Shown here: positions 8,436-16,545 of the stretch, piece after piece
Position numbering within the stretch: the stretch's first letter is position 1
Layout: each line of letters opens with the position of its first letter
Origin: an uncultured Sphingomonadaceae bacterium
GTDB taxonomy: Bacteria; Pseudomonadota; Alphaproteobacteria; Sphingomonadales; Sphingomonadaceae
Reading direction: 5' to 3'
NCBI GenBank assembly: GCA_902806235.1
Contig: CADCVW010000075.1
Coordinates: 1-48,705 of the forward strand
DNA length: 48,705 nucleotides
Position numbers and translations under genes: made by a program
The notes under the pieces: generated by a model
The model's database searches: none
What the model saw: only the letters and a program-made list of their open reading frames with translations
Told to the model about the DNA's origin: nothing

Positions 8436-9692
8436 CTACTGGTTCATACTAGCGAAAAAGTCGTCGTTCGACTTCGCATCCTTCATTTTGTCGAGAAGGA
8501 AGGTCATCGCGTCGTTGGTGCCCATCTGCATCAGGATGCGGCGCAGCACCCACATCTTGGACAGCTTGTTGGGCTCGACCAGCAGCTCCTCCTTGCGCGT
8601 ACCCGACTTGCCGATGTCGAGCGCGGGGAAGATACGCTTGTCGGCGACCTTGCGGTCGAGCACGATTTCCGAATTGCCGGTGCCCTTGAACTCCTCGAAG
8701 ATCACCTCGTCCATCTTCGATCCCGTGTCGATCAGCGCGGTGGCAATGATGGACAGGCTGCCGCCCTCCTCGATGTTGCGCGCCGCGCCGAAGAATCGCT
8801 TAGGCCGCTGGAGCGCATTGGCGTCGACGCCGCCGGTGAGCACCTTGCCGGACGACGGCACCACCGTGTTGTAGGCGCGGCCGAGGCGGGTGACCGAGTC
8901 CAGCAGGATTACCACGTCGCGCTTGTGCTCGACTAGGCGCTTGGCCTTCTCGATCACCATCTCGGCGACCTGGACGTGGCGCTGCGCGGGCTCGTCGAAG
9001 GTGGAGGAGACGACCTCGCCCTTCACCGACCGCTGCATGTCGGTGACCTCCTCCGGCCGCTCGTCGATGAGCAGCACGATCAGGAACACTTCCGGATGGT
9101 TATCGGTGATCGCCTTAGCGATGTTCTGCAGGAGCACCGTTTTGCCGACCCGCGGCGGGGCGACGATCAACGCGCGCTGGCCCTTGCCCTGCGGCGCGAC
9201 GATGTCGATCACGCGGGCCGACTTGTCCTTGACCGTCGGGTCCTGCGTGTCGAGCGTGAGCTTCTCGTCGGGGTAGAGCGGGGTCAGGTTGTCGAAATTG
9301 ACCCGGTGGCGCACCGCCTCCGGGTCGTCGAAATTGACTTGGGTGAGCCGGGTCAGCGCGAAATAGCGCTCGCCGTCCTTCGGCCCGCGGATCTCGCCTT
9401 CCACCGTGTCGCCCGTGCGCAGGCCGTGGCGGCGCACCTGCTGGGGCGCGACGTAGATGTCGTCGGGGCCGGCGAGGTAATTGGCGTCCGGCGAGCGGAG
9501 GAAGCCAAAACCGTCGGGCAGCACCTCAATGGTGCCGAGCCCGAAGATCTCCTCGCCGTTCTCTGCGCGCTCCTTCAGGATGGAGAACATCAGCTCCTGC
9601 TTGCGGAGCGTGGACGCGCCCTCCACGCCGAGCTCCTCGGCCATAGCGACGAGTTCGGCGGGAGTTTTCTGCTTGAGCTGGTTCAGGTGCAT
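8436..9692 (-). CDS. rho: Transcription termination factor Rho
   Basis: A 418-residue hexameric RNA helicase that ends transcription at C-rich unstructured RNA. Residues 1-45 form the N-terminal helical domain, followed by the OB-fold RNA-binding domain with GFGFLRSP and the [21 protein letters not shown] stretch. The P-loop is [11 protein letters not shown] near residue 180, Walker B is [16 protein letters not shown], and the Q/R loops around [21 protein letters not shown] are intact. Length and motif set are those of alphaproteobacterial Rho. It lies downstream of hemE-hemJ but has its own promoter and a long C-rich leader. Confidence 0.98.
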   Translation of the reverse strand: MHLNQLKQKTPAELVAMAEELGVEGASTLRKQELMFSILKERAENGEEIFGLGTIEVLPDGFGFLRSPDANYLAGPDDIYVAPQQVRRHGLRTGDTVEGEIRGPKDGERYFALTRLTQVNFDDPEAVRHRVNFDNLTPLYPDEKLTLDTQDPTVKDKSARVIDIVAPQGKGQRALIVAPPRVGKTVLLQNIAKAITDNHPEVFLIVLLIDERPEEVTDMQRSVKGEVVSSTFDEPAQRHVQVAEMVIEKAKRLVEHKRDVVILLDSVTRLGRAYNTVVPSSGKVLTGGVDANALQRPKRFFGAARNIEEGGSLSIIATALIDTGSKMDEVIFEEFKGTGNSEIVLDRKVADKRIFPALDIGKSGTRKEELLVEPNKLSKMWVLRRILMQMGTNDAMTFLLDKMKDAKSNDDFFASMNQ

Positions 9693-9795
9693 GGCGGTCT
9701 CGGGGAAGCCCGGCGGTCTCGGAAGAGGACGGCGAAGGAACGCGCGGCCGGGAGAAGGGAAAAGCGCGTCGCGAGGACGAAAGGCGAGGCGCTCC
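9693..9795 (-). promoter_or_regulatory. C-rich rho leader, candidate autoregulatory rut region
   Basis: The untranslated region between the predicted start of transcription and the rho ATG is about 100 nt, pyrimidine rich, with roughly twice as many C as G in the RNA and little obvious pairing. It ends in a direct repeat of CGAGACCGCC. Rho autoregulates through its leader in some bacteria, so a Rho-loading site here is plausible but unproven. Confidence 0.4.
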
Positions 9796-9801
9796 AGCGC
9801 G

Positions 9802-9830
9802 AGCTAGGCGGGGGTGGGAAGGGTGTCAAG
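9802..9830 (-). promoter_or_regulatory. Sigma-70-type promoter of rho
   Basis: TTGACA (9830-9825), a perfect -35 box, is followed after 17 bp by TAGCTC (9807-9802) as the -10. Transcription would begin near 9795. Confidence 0.55.
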
Positions 9831-9948
9831 GATGCTCCGCACGGCCGGCCGCGGGCGACGAGGACGGAAGCGAGGTCTTCTCGAGAGTTTCGGATTTGGG
9901 TTGTTTCCGTCACCCGCGCCCTTTGGGTGCTGCCCACCGCGCCTGCGC

Positions 9949-10398
9949 CTAAAACAAATCCGGCTTCACGATCACCAAAATGACAATCGCCGCCGTCACC
10001 ACCCCCGGCACCTCGTTGAGCATCCGCAGCCGCTTGTTCGACAGCTTGCGCTCGCCGCGCGCCAGCCGCTTGGCGTAACTGGTCGCCCAGTGGTGGTAGC
10101 CGAGCAGCCCGACGACGAAGAGCAGCTTGGCGTGCAGCCAGCCCTGCCCCCACGCCCCCGTCACGCTCGCCAAGGTGATCCCGAGCACCACCACGATCAC
10201 CGACGCCGGAGTGAGGATGATGCGGCGCAGCCGCGTTTCCCGCTCAATCCACGCCTTGTCCTCGGCCGAGCCGAGCGCGCTCTCGTGATGGTAGACGAAG
10301 AAGCGCGGCAGCATGAACAGCCCCGCGACCCAGAAGATTACGAAGATGACGTGGGCCGCCTTGAGCCACGGGTAGAGCACCAGTCCGACCTCCGTCAT
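9949..10398 (-). CDS. hemJ: Protoporphyrinogen oxidase HemJ
   Basis: A 149-residue membrane protein of the HemJ family, which oxidises protoporphyrinogen IX to protoporphyrin IX late in heme synthesis. The N-terminal helix LYPWLKAAHVIFVIFWVAG carries the conserved His, followed by MLPRFFVYHHES, two further hydrophobic segments, the LLGYHHWATSYAKRLARGE stretch and the end VPGVVTAAIVILVIVKPDLF. Four membrane helices are visible. The ATG overlaps the hemE stop (ATGA), which fixes the start and argues for translational coupling with the preceding step-related gene. Confidence 0.93.
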   Translation of the reverse strand: MTEVGLVLYPWLKAAHVIFVIFWVAGLFMLPRFFVYHHESALGSAEDKAWIERETRLRRIILTPASVIVVVLGITLASVTGAWGQGWLHAKLLFVVGLLGYHHWATSYAKRLARGERKLSNKRLRMLNEVPGVVTAAIVILVIVKPDLF

Positions 10399-11471
10399 GC
10401 GCCCCCTCGCACCAGCGCGAGCAGGCGCTCCACATGGGGGATCGGCGCGTCGGGGACGATGCCGTGGCCGAGGTTGAAGACGTGGGGACGCTCGCGGAGC
10501 GCGTCGATGACGCGCCGCACCGCGCCCGCCAAAGCTTCGCCGCCCGTCACCAGCGCCAGCGGGTCGAGGTTGCCTTGCACCGGCAATCCCGGCGGCAGAT
10601 TGGCGTGCGCCCAGACGGGGTCCACCGTCTCGTCGAGCCCGACCGCGTCCACCCCTGTCTCGCGCGCGTAGGCCGGGAGCTTGGCTCCCGCGCCTTTGGG
10701 GAAACCGATGATCAGGAGCTTCGGGCAGCGCGCGCGCAGGCGCTCCACGATCGCGGCGTTGGGGCCGATCACCCAGCGCTCGAACTGCGCAGGGGCCAGC
10801 GAGCCCGCCCAACTGTCGAACAGCTGCACCGCCTCCACGCCCGCGCCGTGCTGCGCGGCGAGATAGTCGACGGTGAGGTCGACGACGCGGTCGATCAGCG
10901 CGCCGAAGGCTCCCGGGTCGGCGTAGGCGAGCCGCCGCGCCTCCGCTTGGTCCTTCGAACCCTGGCCGGCGACCATATAGGTGGCGACCGTCCATGGCGA
11001 GCCGGCGAAACCGAGGAAGGCCACCGCCGGCGGCAGCGCCGCGGCGACGCGCGCCACCGTGTCGTAGATCGGGCGGAGCTTGGCGTGGTCGGGCACGCCG
11101 ATCCGCTCGATCGCCTCCCGCACGTCCAGCTTGGGCGCCAGCCGCGGTCCCTCGCCTGGCCCGAAGGTCAGCTCCTGCCCCAGGGCCCAGGGCACCATCA
11201 GGATGTCGGAGAAGAGGATCGCGCCGTCAAAGCCGAAGCGGCGGATCGGCTGCAGTGTCACCTCCGCGGCCGCAGCCGGGTCGGTGGCGAGCGCGAGGAA
11301 GCCGCCCTTCTCGGCGCGGAGCGCGCGATACTCGGGCAGGTAGCGCCCGGCCTGGCGCATCAGCCAGATGGGCGGGGGATCGACCCGCTCGCCGCCGAGC
11401 ACGCGCATCAGGGGCTTGGCGGCCCGGGAGGGAGGCGTTCCGGCCTCCGGGCGAGCCCGCGTTTCGTCCAT
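10395..11471 (-). CDS. hemE: Uroporphyrinogen decarboxylase
   Basis: A 358-residue cytoplasmic enzyme converting uroporphyrinogen III to coproporphyrinogen III by four decarboxylations. The signature IWLMRQAGRYLPEYR near residue 40 contains the substrate-binding arginines and DGAILFSDILMVPWALG carries the essential Asp. The C-terminal part has VQGNLDPLALV and FNLGHGIVPDAPIPHVERL. A short N-terminal tail (about 20 residues) precedes the core. It faces the DUF299 gene across the proposed replication origin, the arrangement known from Caulobacter and Rickettsia. Confidence 0.97.
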   Translation of the reverse strand: MDETRARPEAGTPPSRAAKPLMRVLGGERVDPPPIWLMRQAGRYLPEYRALRAEKGGFLALATDPAAAAEVTLQPIRRFGFDGAILFSDILMVPWALGQELTFGPGEGPRLAPKLDVREAIERIGVPDHAKLRPIYDTVARVAAALPPAVAFLGFAGSPWTVATYMVAGQGSKDQAEARRLAYADPGAFGALIDRVVDLTVDYLAAQHGAGVEAVQLFDSWAGSLAPAQFERWVIGPNAAIVERLRARCPKLLIIGFPKGAGAKLPAYARETGVDAVGLDETVDPVWAHANLPPGLPVQGNLDPLALVTGGEALAGAVRRVIDALRERPHVFNLGHGIVPDAPIPHVERLLALVRGGA

Positions 11472-11756
11472 TCTCTTATCTAGACTCTTATTAAATAGAG
11501 GATTGGAAGGAAGTAGTAGGCGCGTGGAAGCCGGGGTTTATCCACACCTACCCACGTTGCCAACAGCGGCGGAGCCGCCCGACTCGTGCCGACTTCGCGA
11601 GTCCCCAGATCCATCCCCATAACCCACAGGCAGGCCTCGCATATGGGAGTCCGCGGGACGGCGTTGGGGAAAAGACGGGCGGGTTGTGGATGGAATCGAC
11701 GCAGCCGACGACCGACAGGCCCCGCCTTGCAATCTCCCGCGCTTTTCCACAGGCCT
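11472..11756. other. Predicted chromosomal replication origin (oriC)
   Basis: This 285-bp gap between hemE and the DUF299 gene has DnaA-box matches: TTATCCACA at 11538-11546 (perfect) and TTTTCCACA at 11743-11751 (fits TTWTNCACA). Weaker boxes are TAACCCACA at 11620-11628 and, on the minus strand, CCATCCACA at 11693-11685. Positions 11471-11519 are AT rich (22 of the first 30 bases), standing out in this GC-rich window and suitable as the unwinding element. Five GANTC sites are present. The hemE/DUF299 location is that of Caulobacter Cori. I see no clear CtrA (TTAA-N7-TTAA) or IHF site. Confidence 0.8.
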
Positions 11757-12593
11757 ATGCCCGTGAGCCAGCGCATCCACCTGCACCTCCTGTCGGACTC
11801 CACAGGCGAAACGCTGGAGATGATCGCCAAGGCCGGCCTCGCCCAGTTCGAGGGCGTGGAGACCGCTAAGCATTTCTGGCCGATGGTGCGGACCGAAGGG
11901 CATCTCGACCGCGTGCTCGGGGAGGTCGCGGAGCGGCCGGGGCTGGTGCTCTACACGATCGTCAACCCCGCGTTGCGCGACCATCTGGAGGCGCGCTGCC
12001 GGGTGATGGGGCTGCAGGCGATCGCCGCGCTCGACCCCGTGGTCCACGCGCTGTCGGGCGTGATCGGCAAGCCCATGGTGATGCGGCCAGGCCGCCAGCA
12101 CGTGATGGACGAGGCCTATTTCGCGCGGGTGGACGCGATCCACTACACCATCGCCCACGACGACGGGGTGGGGCCGGACGGCTGGGAGCAGGCGGACATC
12201 GTGCTCGTCGGCGTGTCGCGGACCTCCAAAACGCCGACCTCCATTTACCTCGCCAACCGCGGCTTCAAGACCGCCAACGTGCCGCTGGTCCCAACTTCGC
12301 CGCCGCCGGCCGCGCTCGCCGAACTGCGCGCCCCGCTCGTCGTCGGGCTCACCACCAACAACGACCGGCTGATCGCCGTGCGCCGCAACCGGCTGCTCGC
12401 GATGAACCAGGCGCCGGAAACCGACTACGTTGACCCGGAGCTGGTGGCGACCGAGCTGGCGATGGCGCGCCGCCTGTTCGCCGACCGCGGCTGGCCGGTG
12501 ATCGACGTCAGCCGCCGCTCCATTGAGGAGTCGGCGAGCGCGATCATCAGCCTCTACGAAGCGCGGTACGGCGAGGAGAAGCTGGTCTCGTGA
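11757..12593 (+). CDS. Pyruvate, phosphate dikinase regulatory protein (DUF299/PPSR family)
   Basis: A 278-residue bifunctional kinase/pyrophosphorylase of the DUF299 family, which phosphorylates and dephosphorylates a threonine in PPDK or PEP synthase using ADP and Pi. The N-terminus has HLHLLSDSTGETLEMIAKAG, and the P-loop is GVSRTSKTPTSIYLANRG near residue 155. The middle HYTIAHDDG and the C-terminal IDVSRRSIEESASAII are conserved. The ATG at 11757 is 5 bp after a DnaA box; a longer upstream reading would cover the origin and is rejected. Its stop overlaps maf (GTGA). Confidence 0.93.
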   Translation: MPVSQRIHLHLLSDSTGETLEMIAKAGLAQFEGVETAKHFWPMVRTEGHLDRVLGEVAERPGLVLYTIVNPALRDHLEARCRVMGLQAIAALDPVVHALSGVIGKPMVMRPGRQHVMDEAYFARVDAIHYTIAHDDGVGPDGWEQADIVLVGVSRTSKTPTSIYLANRGFKTANVPLVPTSPPPAALAELRAPLVVGLTTNNDRLIAVRRNRLLAMNQAPETDYVDPELVATELAMARRLFADRGWPVIDVSRRSIEESASAIISLYEARYGEEKLVS

Positions 12594-13189
12594 GACTGGT
12601 GCTGGCGAGCGGTAGCAGCACCCGCCGCGCGATGCTGGAAGCGGCGGGCGCGCCGTTCGCGGTCGTCGTTCCGCAAGTGGACGAGGAGGCGGCCAAGGCG
12701 GCGCTGCTAGCGGACGGGCTCGCCGCCCCCGCGCTCGCCGACGCGCTGGCCGAGCGCAAGGCGCTGGGCGGGGCGGGCGGAGCGGGCGCGGACGCGATCG
12801 TGCTGGGCAGCGACCAGGTGCTCGAAGGGCCGGACGGGCGCGTGTTCTCAAAGCCCCACACGGTGGACGAAGCGCGGGAGCAGCTGCGCGCGCTGCGGAA
12901 CGCCGACCACCTGCTGCACAGCGCGGCGGTGGCGGTGGAGGCGGGGCGGCCAGTGTGGCGGGCGCTGGAATCCGTGCGGCTCCGCATGCGCCCTTTCTCC
13001 GACGCGTTCCTGGAGTCCTACCTCGCGGCGGAAGGAGAGGCGGTGACCTGGTCGGTCGGCTGCTACCGGATCGAGGGCAGGGGCGCGCAGCTGTTCGACC
13101 GGGTGGAGGGCAGCCACTTCGCGGTGCTCGGCCTGCCGCTGCTGCCCCTACTCGGCTGGCTGCGCGCGCGCGGGGTGCTGCCGGCGTGA
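12590..13189 (+). CDS. maf: Maf family nucleotide pyrophosphatase
   Basis: A 199-residue Maf/HAM1-fold protein. It opens LVLASGSSTRRAMLEAAG, the family's signature loop, and has LGSDQVLEG, the FSKPHTVDEAREQLRAL segment and the late RIEGRGAQLFDRVEGSHFAVLGLPL. Maf proteins hydrolyse non-canonical or modified nucleoside triphosphates and can affect septation; the exact substrate is not evident. It starts at a GTG overlapping the DUF299 stop and ends in a GTGA overlap with aroE, so the block is one tightly coupled operon. Confidence 0.93.
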   Translation: MRLVLASGSSTRRAMLEAAGAPFAVVVPQVDEEAAKAALLADGLAAPALADALAERKALGGAGGAGADAIVLGSDQVLEGPDGRVFSKPHTVDEAREQLRALRNADHLLHSAAVAVEAGRPVWRALESVRLRMRPFSDAFLESYLAAEGEAVTWSVGCYRIEGRGAQLFDRVEGSHFAVLGLPLLPLLGWLRARGVLPA

Positions 13190-14049
13190 GCGCGCCCTAC
13201 GCCGAAGTGATCGGCTATCCGGTGGCGCATTCGAAGTCGCCGCTGATCCACAAGTTCTGGCTGAACAAGCTCGGGATGGAGGGGGATTACCGGCCCTGGC
13301 CGATCGAAGGCGAGGATCTCGCGAGGCTGCGAGCGTATTTGGCGGGGGCGATCGGCGACATCGGTTGGGTCGGCTGCAACGTGACCATCCCGCACAAGCA
13401 GGCGATTCTCCCGCTCCTCGACCGCTTGTCGCCGGAAGCCGCGCGGATCGGCGCAGTGAACATCGTCTCTTGCGAACGCGAGGGCGTGTCGCTCGTCGGC
13501 CACAACAGCGACGGGACCGGCTTTCTCGAACCGCTCCGCCCGTTGCTCGCCCGGCCGCACCTGTTCCGCATGGCGCGCGTGTTCGGTGCGGGCGGCGCGG
13601 CTCGCGCGGTCGCCCATGCGCTGGCGGGCGAGGGCTTCACGCTGGTCATCGCCGCACGCGATTCGGCCAGGGCGGAGGCGCTGGTCGCGGCGATCGGCGG
13701 CGAACACCACGCGGTGGCGCTGTCGCACTTCGCCGATCCGACCGATTTCGCCTTCGACGATCGGGCCGGCGTCCTCGATCTCATCGTCAACACGACCCCG
13801 CTCGGCATGGTCGGTCAGCCGCCGTTGCCGCTCGACTGGAGCCACGTCCCGCCGGGCGCCATCATATACGATATCGTTTACGCGCCGCTGCGGACCCCGC
13901 TGCTGACGGAGGCGCGCGCGCGCGGGCACCAGACGGTGGACGGGTTGCATATGCTGATCGGCCAGGCGGCGGTCGCCTTCGAACTCTTCTTCGGCCGGCG
14001 CGCCCCGCGCGAGCACGACGCCGAACTCCGTAGGTTGCTGACGGCATGA
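13186..14049 (+). CDS. aroE: Shikimate dehydrogenase
   Basis: A 287-residue NADP-dependent enzyme reducing 3-dehydroshikimate to shikimate in aromatic amino-acid synthesis. The shikimate-binding site is visible in GYPVAHSKSPLIHKFW, the catalytic Lys in CNVTIPHKQAILPLLD and the Asp in GHNSDGTGFLEPL. The cofactor site is FGAGGAARAVAHAL, and NTTPLGM and YDIVYAPLRTPLL follow. It starts at a GTG overlapping the maf stop; longer in-frame readings upstream lie inside maf and are rejected. Its stop overlaps coaE (ATGA). Confidence 0.96.
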   Translation: MSAPYAEVIGYPVAHSKSPLIHKFWLNKLGMEGDYRPWPIEGEDLARLRAYLAGAIGDIGWVGCNVTIPHKQAILPLLDRLSPEAARIGAVNIVSCEREGVSLVGHNSDGTGFLEPLRPLLARPHLFRMARVFGAGGAARAVAHALAGEGFTLVIAARDSARAEALVAAIGGEHHAVALSHFADPTDFAFDDRAGVLDLIVNTTPLGMVGQPPLPLDWSHVPPGAIIYDIVYAPLRTPLLTEARARGHQTVDGLHMLIGQAAVAFELFFGRRAPREHDAELRRLLTA

Positions 14050-14648
14050 AGCGGCCCGTGACGCTCGGCCTCACCGGCTCTATTGGCATGGGCAAGTCGA
14101 CGGTCGCCGCCATGTTCGCGGCGGAGCAGATTCCCGTGTTCGACGCGGACGCCGCCGTGCACCGGCTACAGGGCCCGGCGGGACGGATCGTCGGGGCGAT
14201 CGAGGCGGCTTTTCCCGGCACCACGGGGCCGGGCGGCGTGAACCGGACCAGCTTGGCCGAGCGGGTGCTGGGCGAAAACGAAGCGCTGCGCCGGCTAGAG
14301 GCGATCGTCCACCCCGCGGTCGGCGAGGAACGTGAGCGGTTTGTCGCCGAGCACCGCGACGCTTCCCTCCTCGTCTTCGACGTGCCGCTGCTGTTCGAGA
14401 CCGGCGGCGACGAGCGCGTCGATAAGGTGGCGGTGGTGTCCGCCCCGGCCGACGTTCAGCGCGCGCGCGTGCTCGCCCGGCTGGGGATGAGCGAGGCGAA
14501 GTTCGACGCGATCCTGGCCAAGCAGCTGCCGGACGCGGAGAAGCGCGCGCGGGCCGACTTCGTCATCCCGACCGGCAGTTCGCTCGACGAGACGCGCATG
14601 GCGGTGCGGGACATCATTGCTTGTTTGTCGGACGCCGCCCCCCGATAA
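14046..14648 (+). CDS. coaE: Dephospho-CoA kinase
   Basis: A 200-residue P-loop kinase performing the last step of coenzyme A synthesis, phosphorylation of dephospho-CoA. The Walker A is GLTGSIGMGKSTVAAMF, FDADAAVHRL is the substrate-binding motif, and LVFDVPLLFETGGDERVDKVAVV carries the lid-proximal acidic residues. The start is fixed by the ATGA overlap with aroE, and six bases separate its stop from the dnaQ ATG. Confidence 0.96.
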   Translation: MKRPVTLGLTGSIGMGKSTVAAMFAAEQIPVFDADAAVHRLQGPAGRIVGAIEAAFPGTTGPGGVNRTSLAERVLGENEALRRLEAIVHPAVGEERERFVAEHRDASLLVFDVPLLFETGGDERVDKVAVVSAPADVQRARVLARLGMSEAKFDAILAKQLPDAEKRARADFVIPTGSSLDETRMAVRDIIACLSDAAPR

Positions 14649-14654
14649 AGGGCC

Positions 14655-15389
14655 ATGCGTGAAATCGTTTTCGATACGGAGACCACGGGCCTGAGCCCGT
14701 TGGCCGGAGACCGGATCGTGGAGATCGGCTGCGTCGAGCTGGTCAACCGCGTGGACACCGGCCGTTCCTTCCACTCCTACTTCAACCCCAACCGCCCGAT
14801 GCCGCCCGAAGCGGAGGCGGTGCACGGGCTGTCGACCGCTTTCCTGAGCGACAAGCCGCGCTTCGCCGACAAGGTCGACGAGCTGCTCGCCTTCATCGGC
14901 ACCGCGCCGCTCGTCGCGCACAACGCGCAGTTCGATTTCGGCTTCGTCAATGCGGAGCTGGCGGCCGCCAAGCGCCCGCCGATCGACCTCAACCGCATGG
15001 TGGACACCTTGGCGCTCGCGCGGGCGCGGCACCCCGGCGCCAAGCACACGCTAGACGCGCTGTGCACCCGCTTCGGCGTCGACCGCTCGACCCGGATCAA
15101 GCACGGCGCGCTGCTCGACGCACAGCTGCTCGCCCAAGTCTATGTCGAGCTGCAGGGCGGCCGGCAGATCGGCCTGTCGCTCGGCGCCGCGGCGCGCGAC
15201 CCGAACAGCCGACGTGACGCCGGGCGGCCGCGGGCGGAAGCGTCGCCCCGCCGCCCCGTCCGCCCGCCGCGCCCCCACGCGCCGTCGGAAGCGGAGCGCG
15301 CGCGGCATCAGGCGTTCCTGAACTCGATCAAGGACCCGCTCTGGCACCAGCTCGCGGCGTCAATTGACGCCAACGGAACCCGCCACTAG
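14655..15389 (+). CDS. dnaQ: DNA polymerase III subunit epsilon (proofreading exonuclease)
   Basis: A 244-residue 3'-5' exonuclease of the replicase core. ExoI is IVFDTETTGLSP with the metal-binding Asp and Glu, ExoII is LVAHNAQFDFGFVNAEL, and ExoIII-epsilon is RIKHGALLDAQLLAQVY with its catalytic His and Asp. A Pro/Arg-rich linker (about residues 185-220) leads to the C-terminal FLNSIKDPLWHQL, as expected for the segment that binds the polymerase alpha subunit. Its position at the end of the origin-proximal operon matches other alphaproteobacteria. GATAAA five bases before the ATG could also serve as a -10 for a leaderless transcript. Confidence 0.95.
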   Translation: MREIVFDTETTGLSPLAGDRIVEIGCVELVNRVDTGRSFHSYFNPNRPMPPEAEAVHGLSTAFLSDKPRFADKVDELLAFIGTAPLVAHNAQFDFGFVNAELAAAKRPPIDLNRMVDTLALARARHPGAKHTLDALCTRFGVDRSTRIKHGALLDAQLLAQVYVELQGGRQIGLSLGAAARDPNSRRDAGRPRAEASPRRPVRPPRPHAPSEAERARHQAFLNSIKDPLWHQLAASIDANGTRH

Positions 15390-15473
15390 GTCCGCGCGTC
15401 CCTTCACCCGCCGGGCCGCCGCCCTCCTCGCGGCTTCTTCCGCCCGGCGCTCGATCAAGCGTTGGAGAACGGC

Positions 15474-16058
15474 ATGGAAGTCATCGTCTCGGGCCACCAG
15501 GTCGACACGAGCGAAGCGCTGCGCGGGCGCGTCGAGGAGCGGATGCAGGCGATCGCGGACAAGTATTTTTCGCGCGCCATGTCCTCGCAGGTGACCTTCG
15601 GCCGCGGGCCGCACGATAACGGCTTCCGCTGCTCCATCGTGTCCCACGTGATCAACGGCGTGGTGCTGAAGTCCACGGGCGACGGCGGCGAGGCGAACCT
15701 CGCCTTCGACCAGGCGGCCGAGAAGATCGAAAAGCAGCTGCGCCGCTACACGCGCCGGCTGAAGAGCCACCACGGCGGCGAGCCGACCGCGCAGGCGCTG
15801 GCGGAGCAGAGCAAGGGCTACGACGCGGGCTACCGCATTCTCGACGGGGGGGCAGACGAAGAGGAGCCGGCCGACAACCCGCTGGTGATCGCGGAGACCA
15901 GCGTTGACATCCCCGAAACGACGCCGGCCGACGCGGTAATGATGCTCGACCTGCGCCACACCAACGCGCTAATGTTCAAGAACCGCGGTTCGGGCGCGTT
16001 TAACATGGTCTACCGCCGCGACGACGGCACCATCGGCTGGGTCGAACCGCGCGTTTAA
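15474..16058 (+). CDS. hpf: Long-form ribosome hibernation promoting factor
   Basis: A 194-residue HPF/RaiA protein that binds the 30S subunit in stationary phase and pairs ribosomes as inactive 100S dimers. The N-terminal domain (1-105) starts MEVIVSGHQVDTSEALR, and the C-terminal dimerisation domain (about 135-190) has VMMLDLRHTNALMFKNRGSG then FNMVYRRDDGTIGWVEPR. I use the ATG at 15474 with TTGGAGAAC upstream; an in-frame start four codons earlier is less likely. It lies just upstream of ptsN, a pairing also seen with rpoN in other proteobacteria, although rpoN is not here. Confidence 0.94.
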   Translation: MEVIVSGHQVDTSEALRGRVEERMQAIADKYFSRAMSSQVTFGRGPHDNGFRCSIVSHVINGVVLKSTGDGGEANLAFDQAAEKIEKQLRRYTRRLKSHHGGEPTAQALAEQSKGYDAGYRILDGGADEEEPADNPLVIAETSVDIPETTPADAVMMLDLRHTNALMFKNRGSGAFNMVYRRDDGTIGWVEPRV

Positions 16059-16092
16059 CGCGCGGCGCGCGGGCGCCCGCCGGACCCACCCT

Positions 16093-16545
16093 ATGCTGCT
16101 GGACGCCAAGGATATCGAAGTCGGGGTGCACGCCCGCGGCAAGAAGCTGCTGTTCCAGCATCTGGGCGGGCGGCTGGCCGCGCGCTTGGGGCTGCCCGCG
16201 GCCGAGATCGTCGGGAGCCTTGCTGAGCGCGAACGGCTGGGCTCCACCGGCTTCGGCGGCGGCGCGGCGATCCCGCACGGCAAGCTGCCGGGGCTTACCC
16301 AAGTGGTGGGCCACTTCGTGCGCTTGGCCGAGCCGATCGCCTTCGACGCCGTGGACGGGCTGCCGGTCGACTTGGTGTTCGCCCTGTTCTCACCGCCCGA
16401 CCGCGGGGCCGACCACCTGCGCAGTCTGGCCGCGGTGAGCCGGCTGCTACGCGACGAGCCGATGCGCGCCAAGCTGCGCGGGGCGCGAACCCCCGACGCG
16501 GTGTACGCGCTGATTCACGACGTCGATGCCCGCGCCACCGGCTGA
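16093..16545 (+). CDS. ptsN: Nitrogen phosphotransferase system EIIA (PtsN)
   Basis: A 150-residue EIIA-Ntr homologue, the terminal phosphate acceptor of the nitrogen PTS, which regulates rather than transports. The phosphorylated residue is His62 in FGGGAAIPHGKLPGL, followed by LAEPIAFDAVDGLPVDLVFALFSPPD and the HLRSLAAVSRLLRD helix. It lies 34 bp after hpf. Its last 20 bases overlap the thioesterase gene in another frame. Confidence 0.93.
   Translation: MLLDAKDIEVGVHARGKKLLFQHLGGRLAARLGLPAAEIVGSLAERERLGSTGFGGGAAIPHGKLPGLTQVVGHFVRLAEPIAFDAVDGLPVDLVFALFSPPDRGADHLRSLAAVSRLLRDEPMRAKLRGARTPDAVYALIHDVDARATG

Noticed and set aside
9949-10995. A longer reading of hemJ through hemE
   Set aside because: The added part overlaps hemE out of frame and has no membrane or domain features; the ATGA overlap at 10395-10398 sets the start.
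11481-11505. A CtrA-binding site in the AT-rich part of oriC
   Set aside because: Only one TTAA is present; the TTAA-N7-TTAA pair required by the known consensus is absent.
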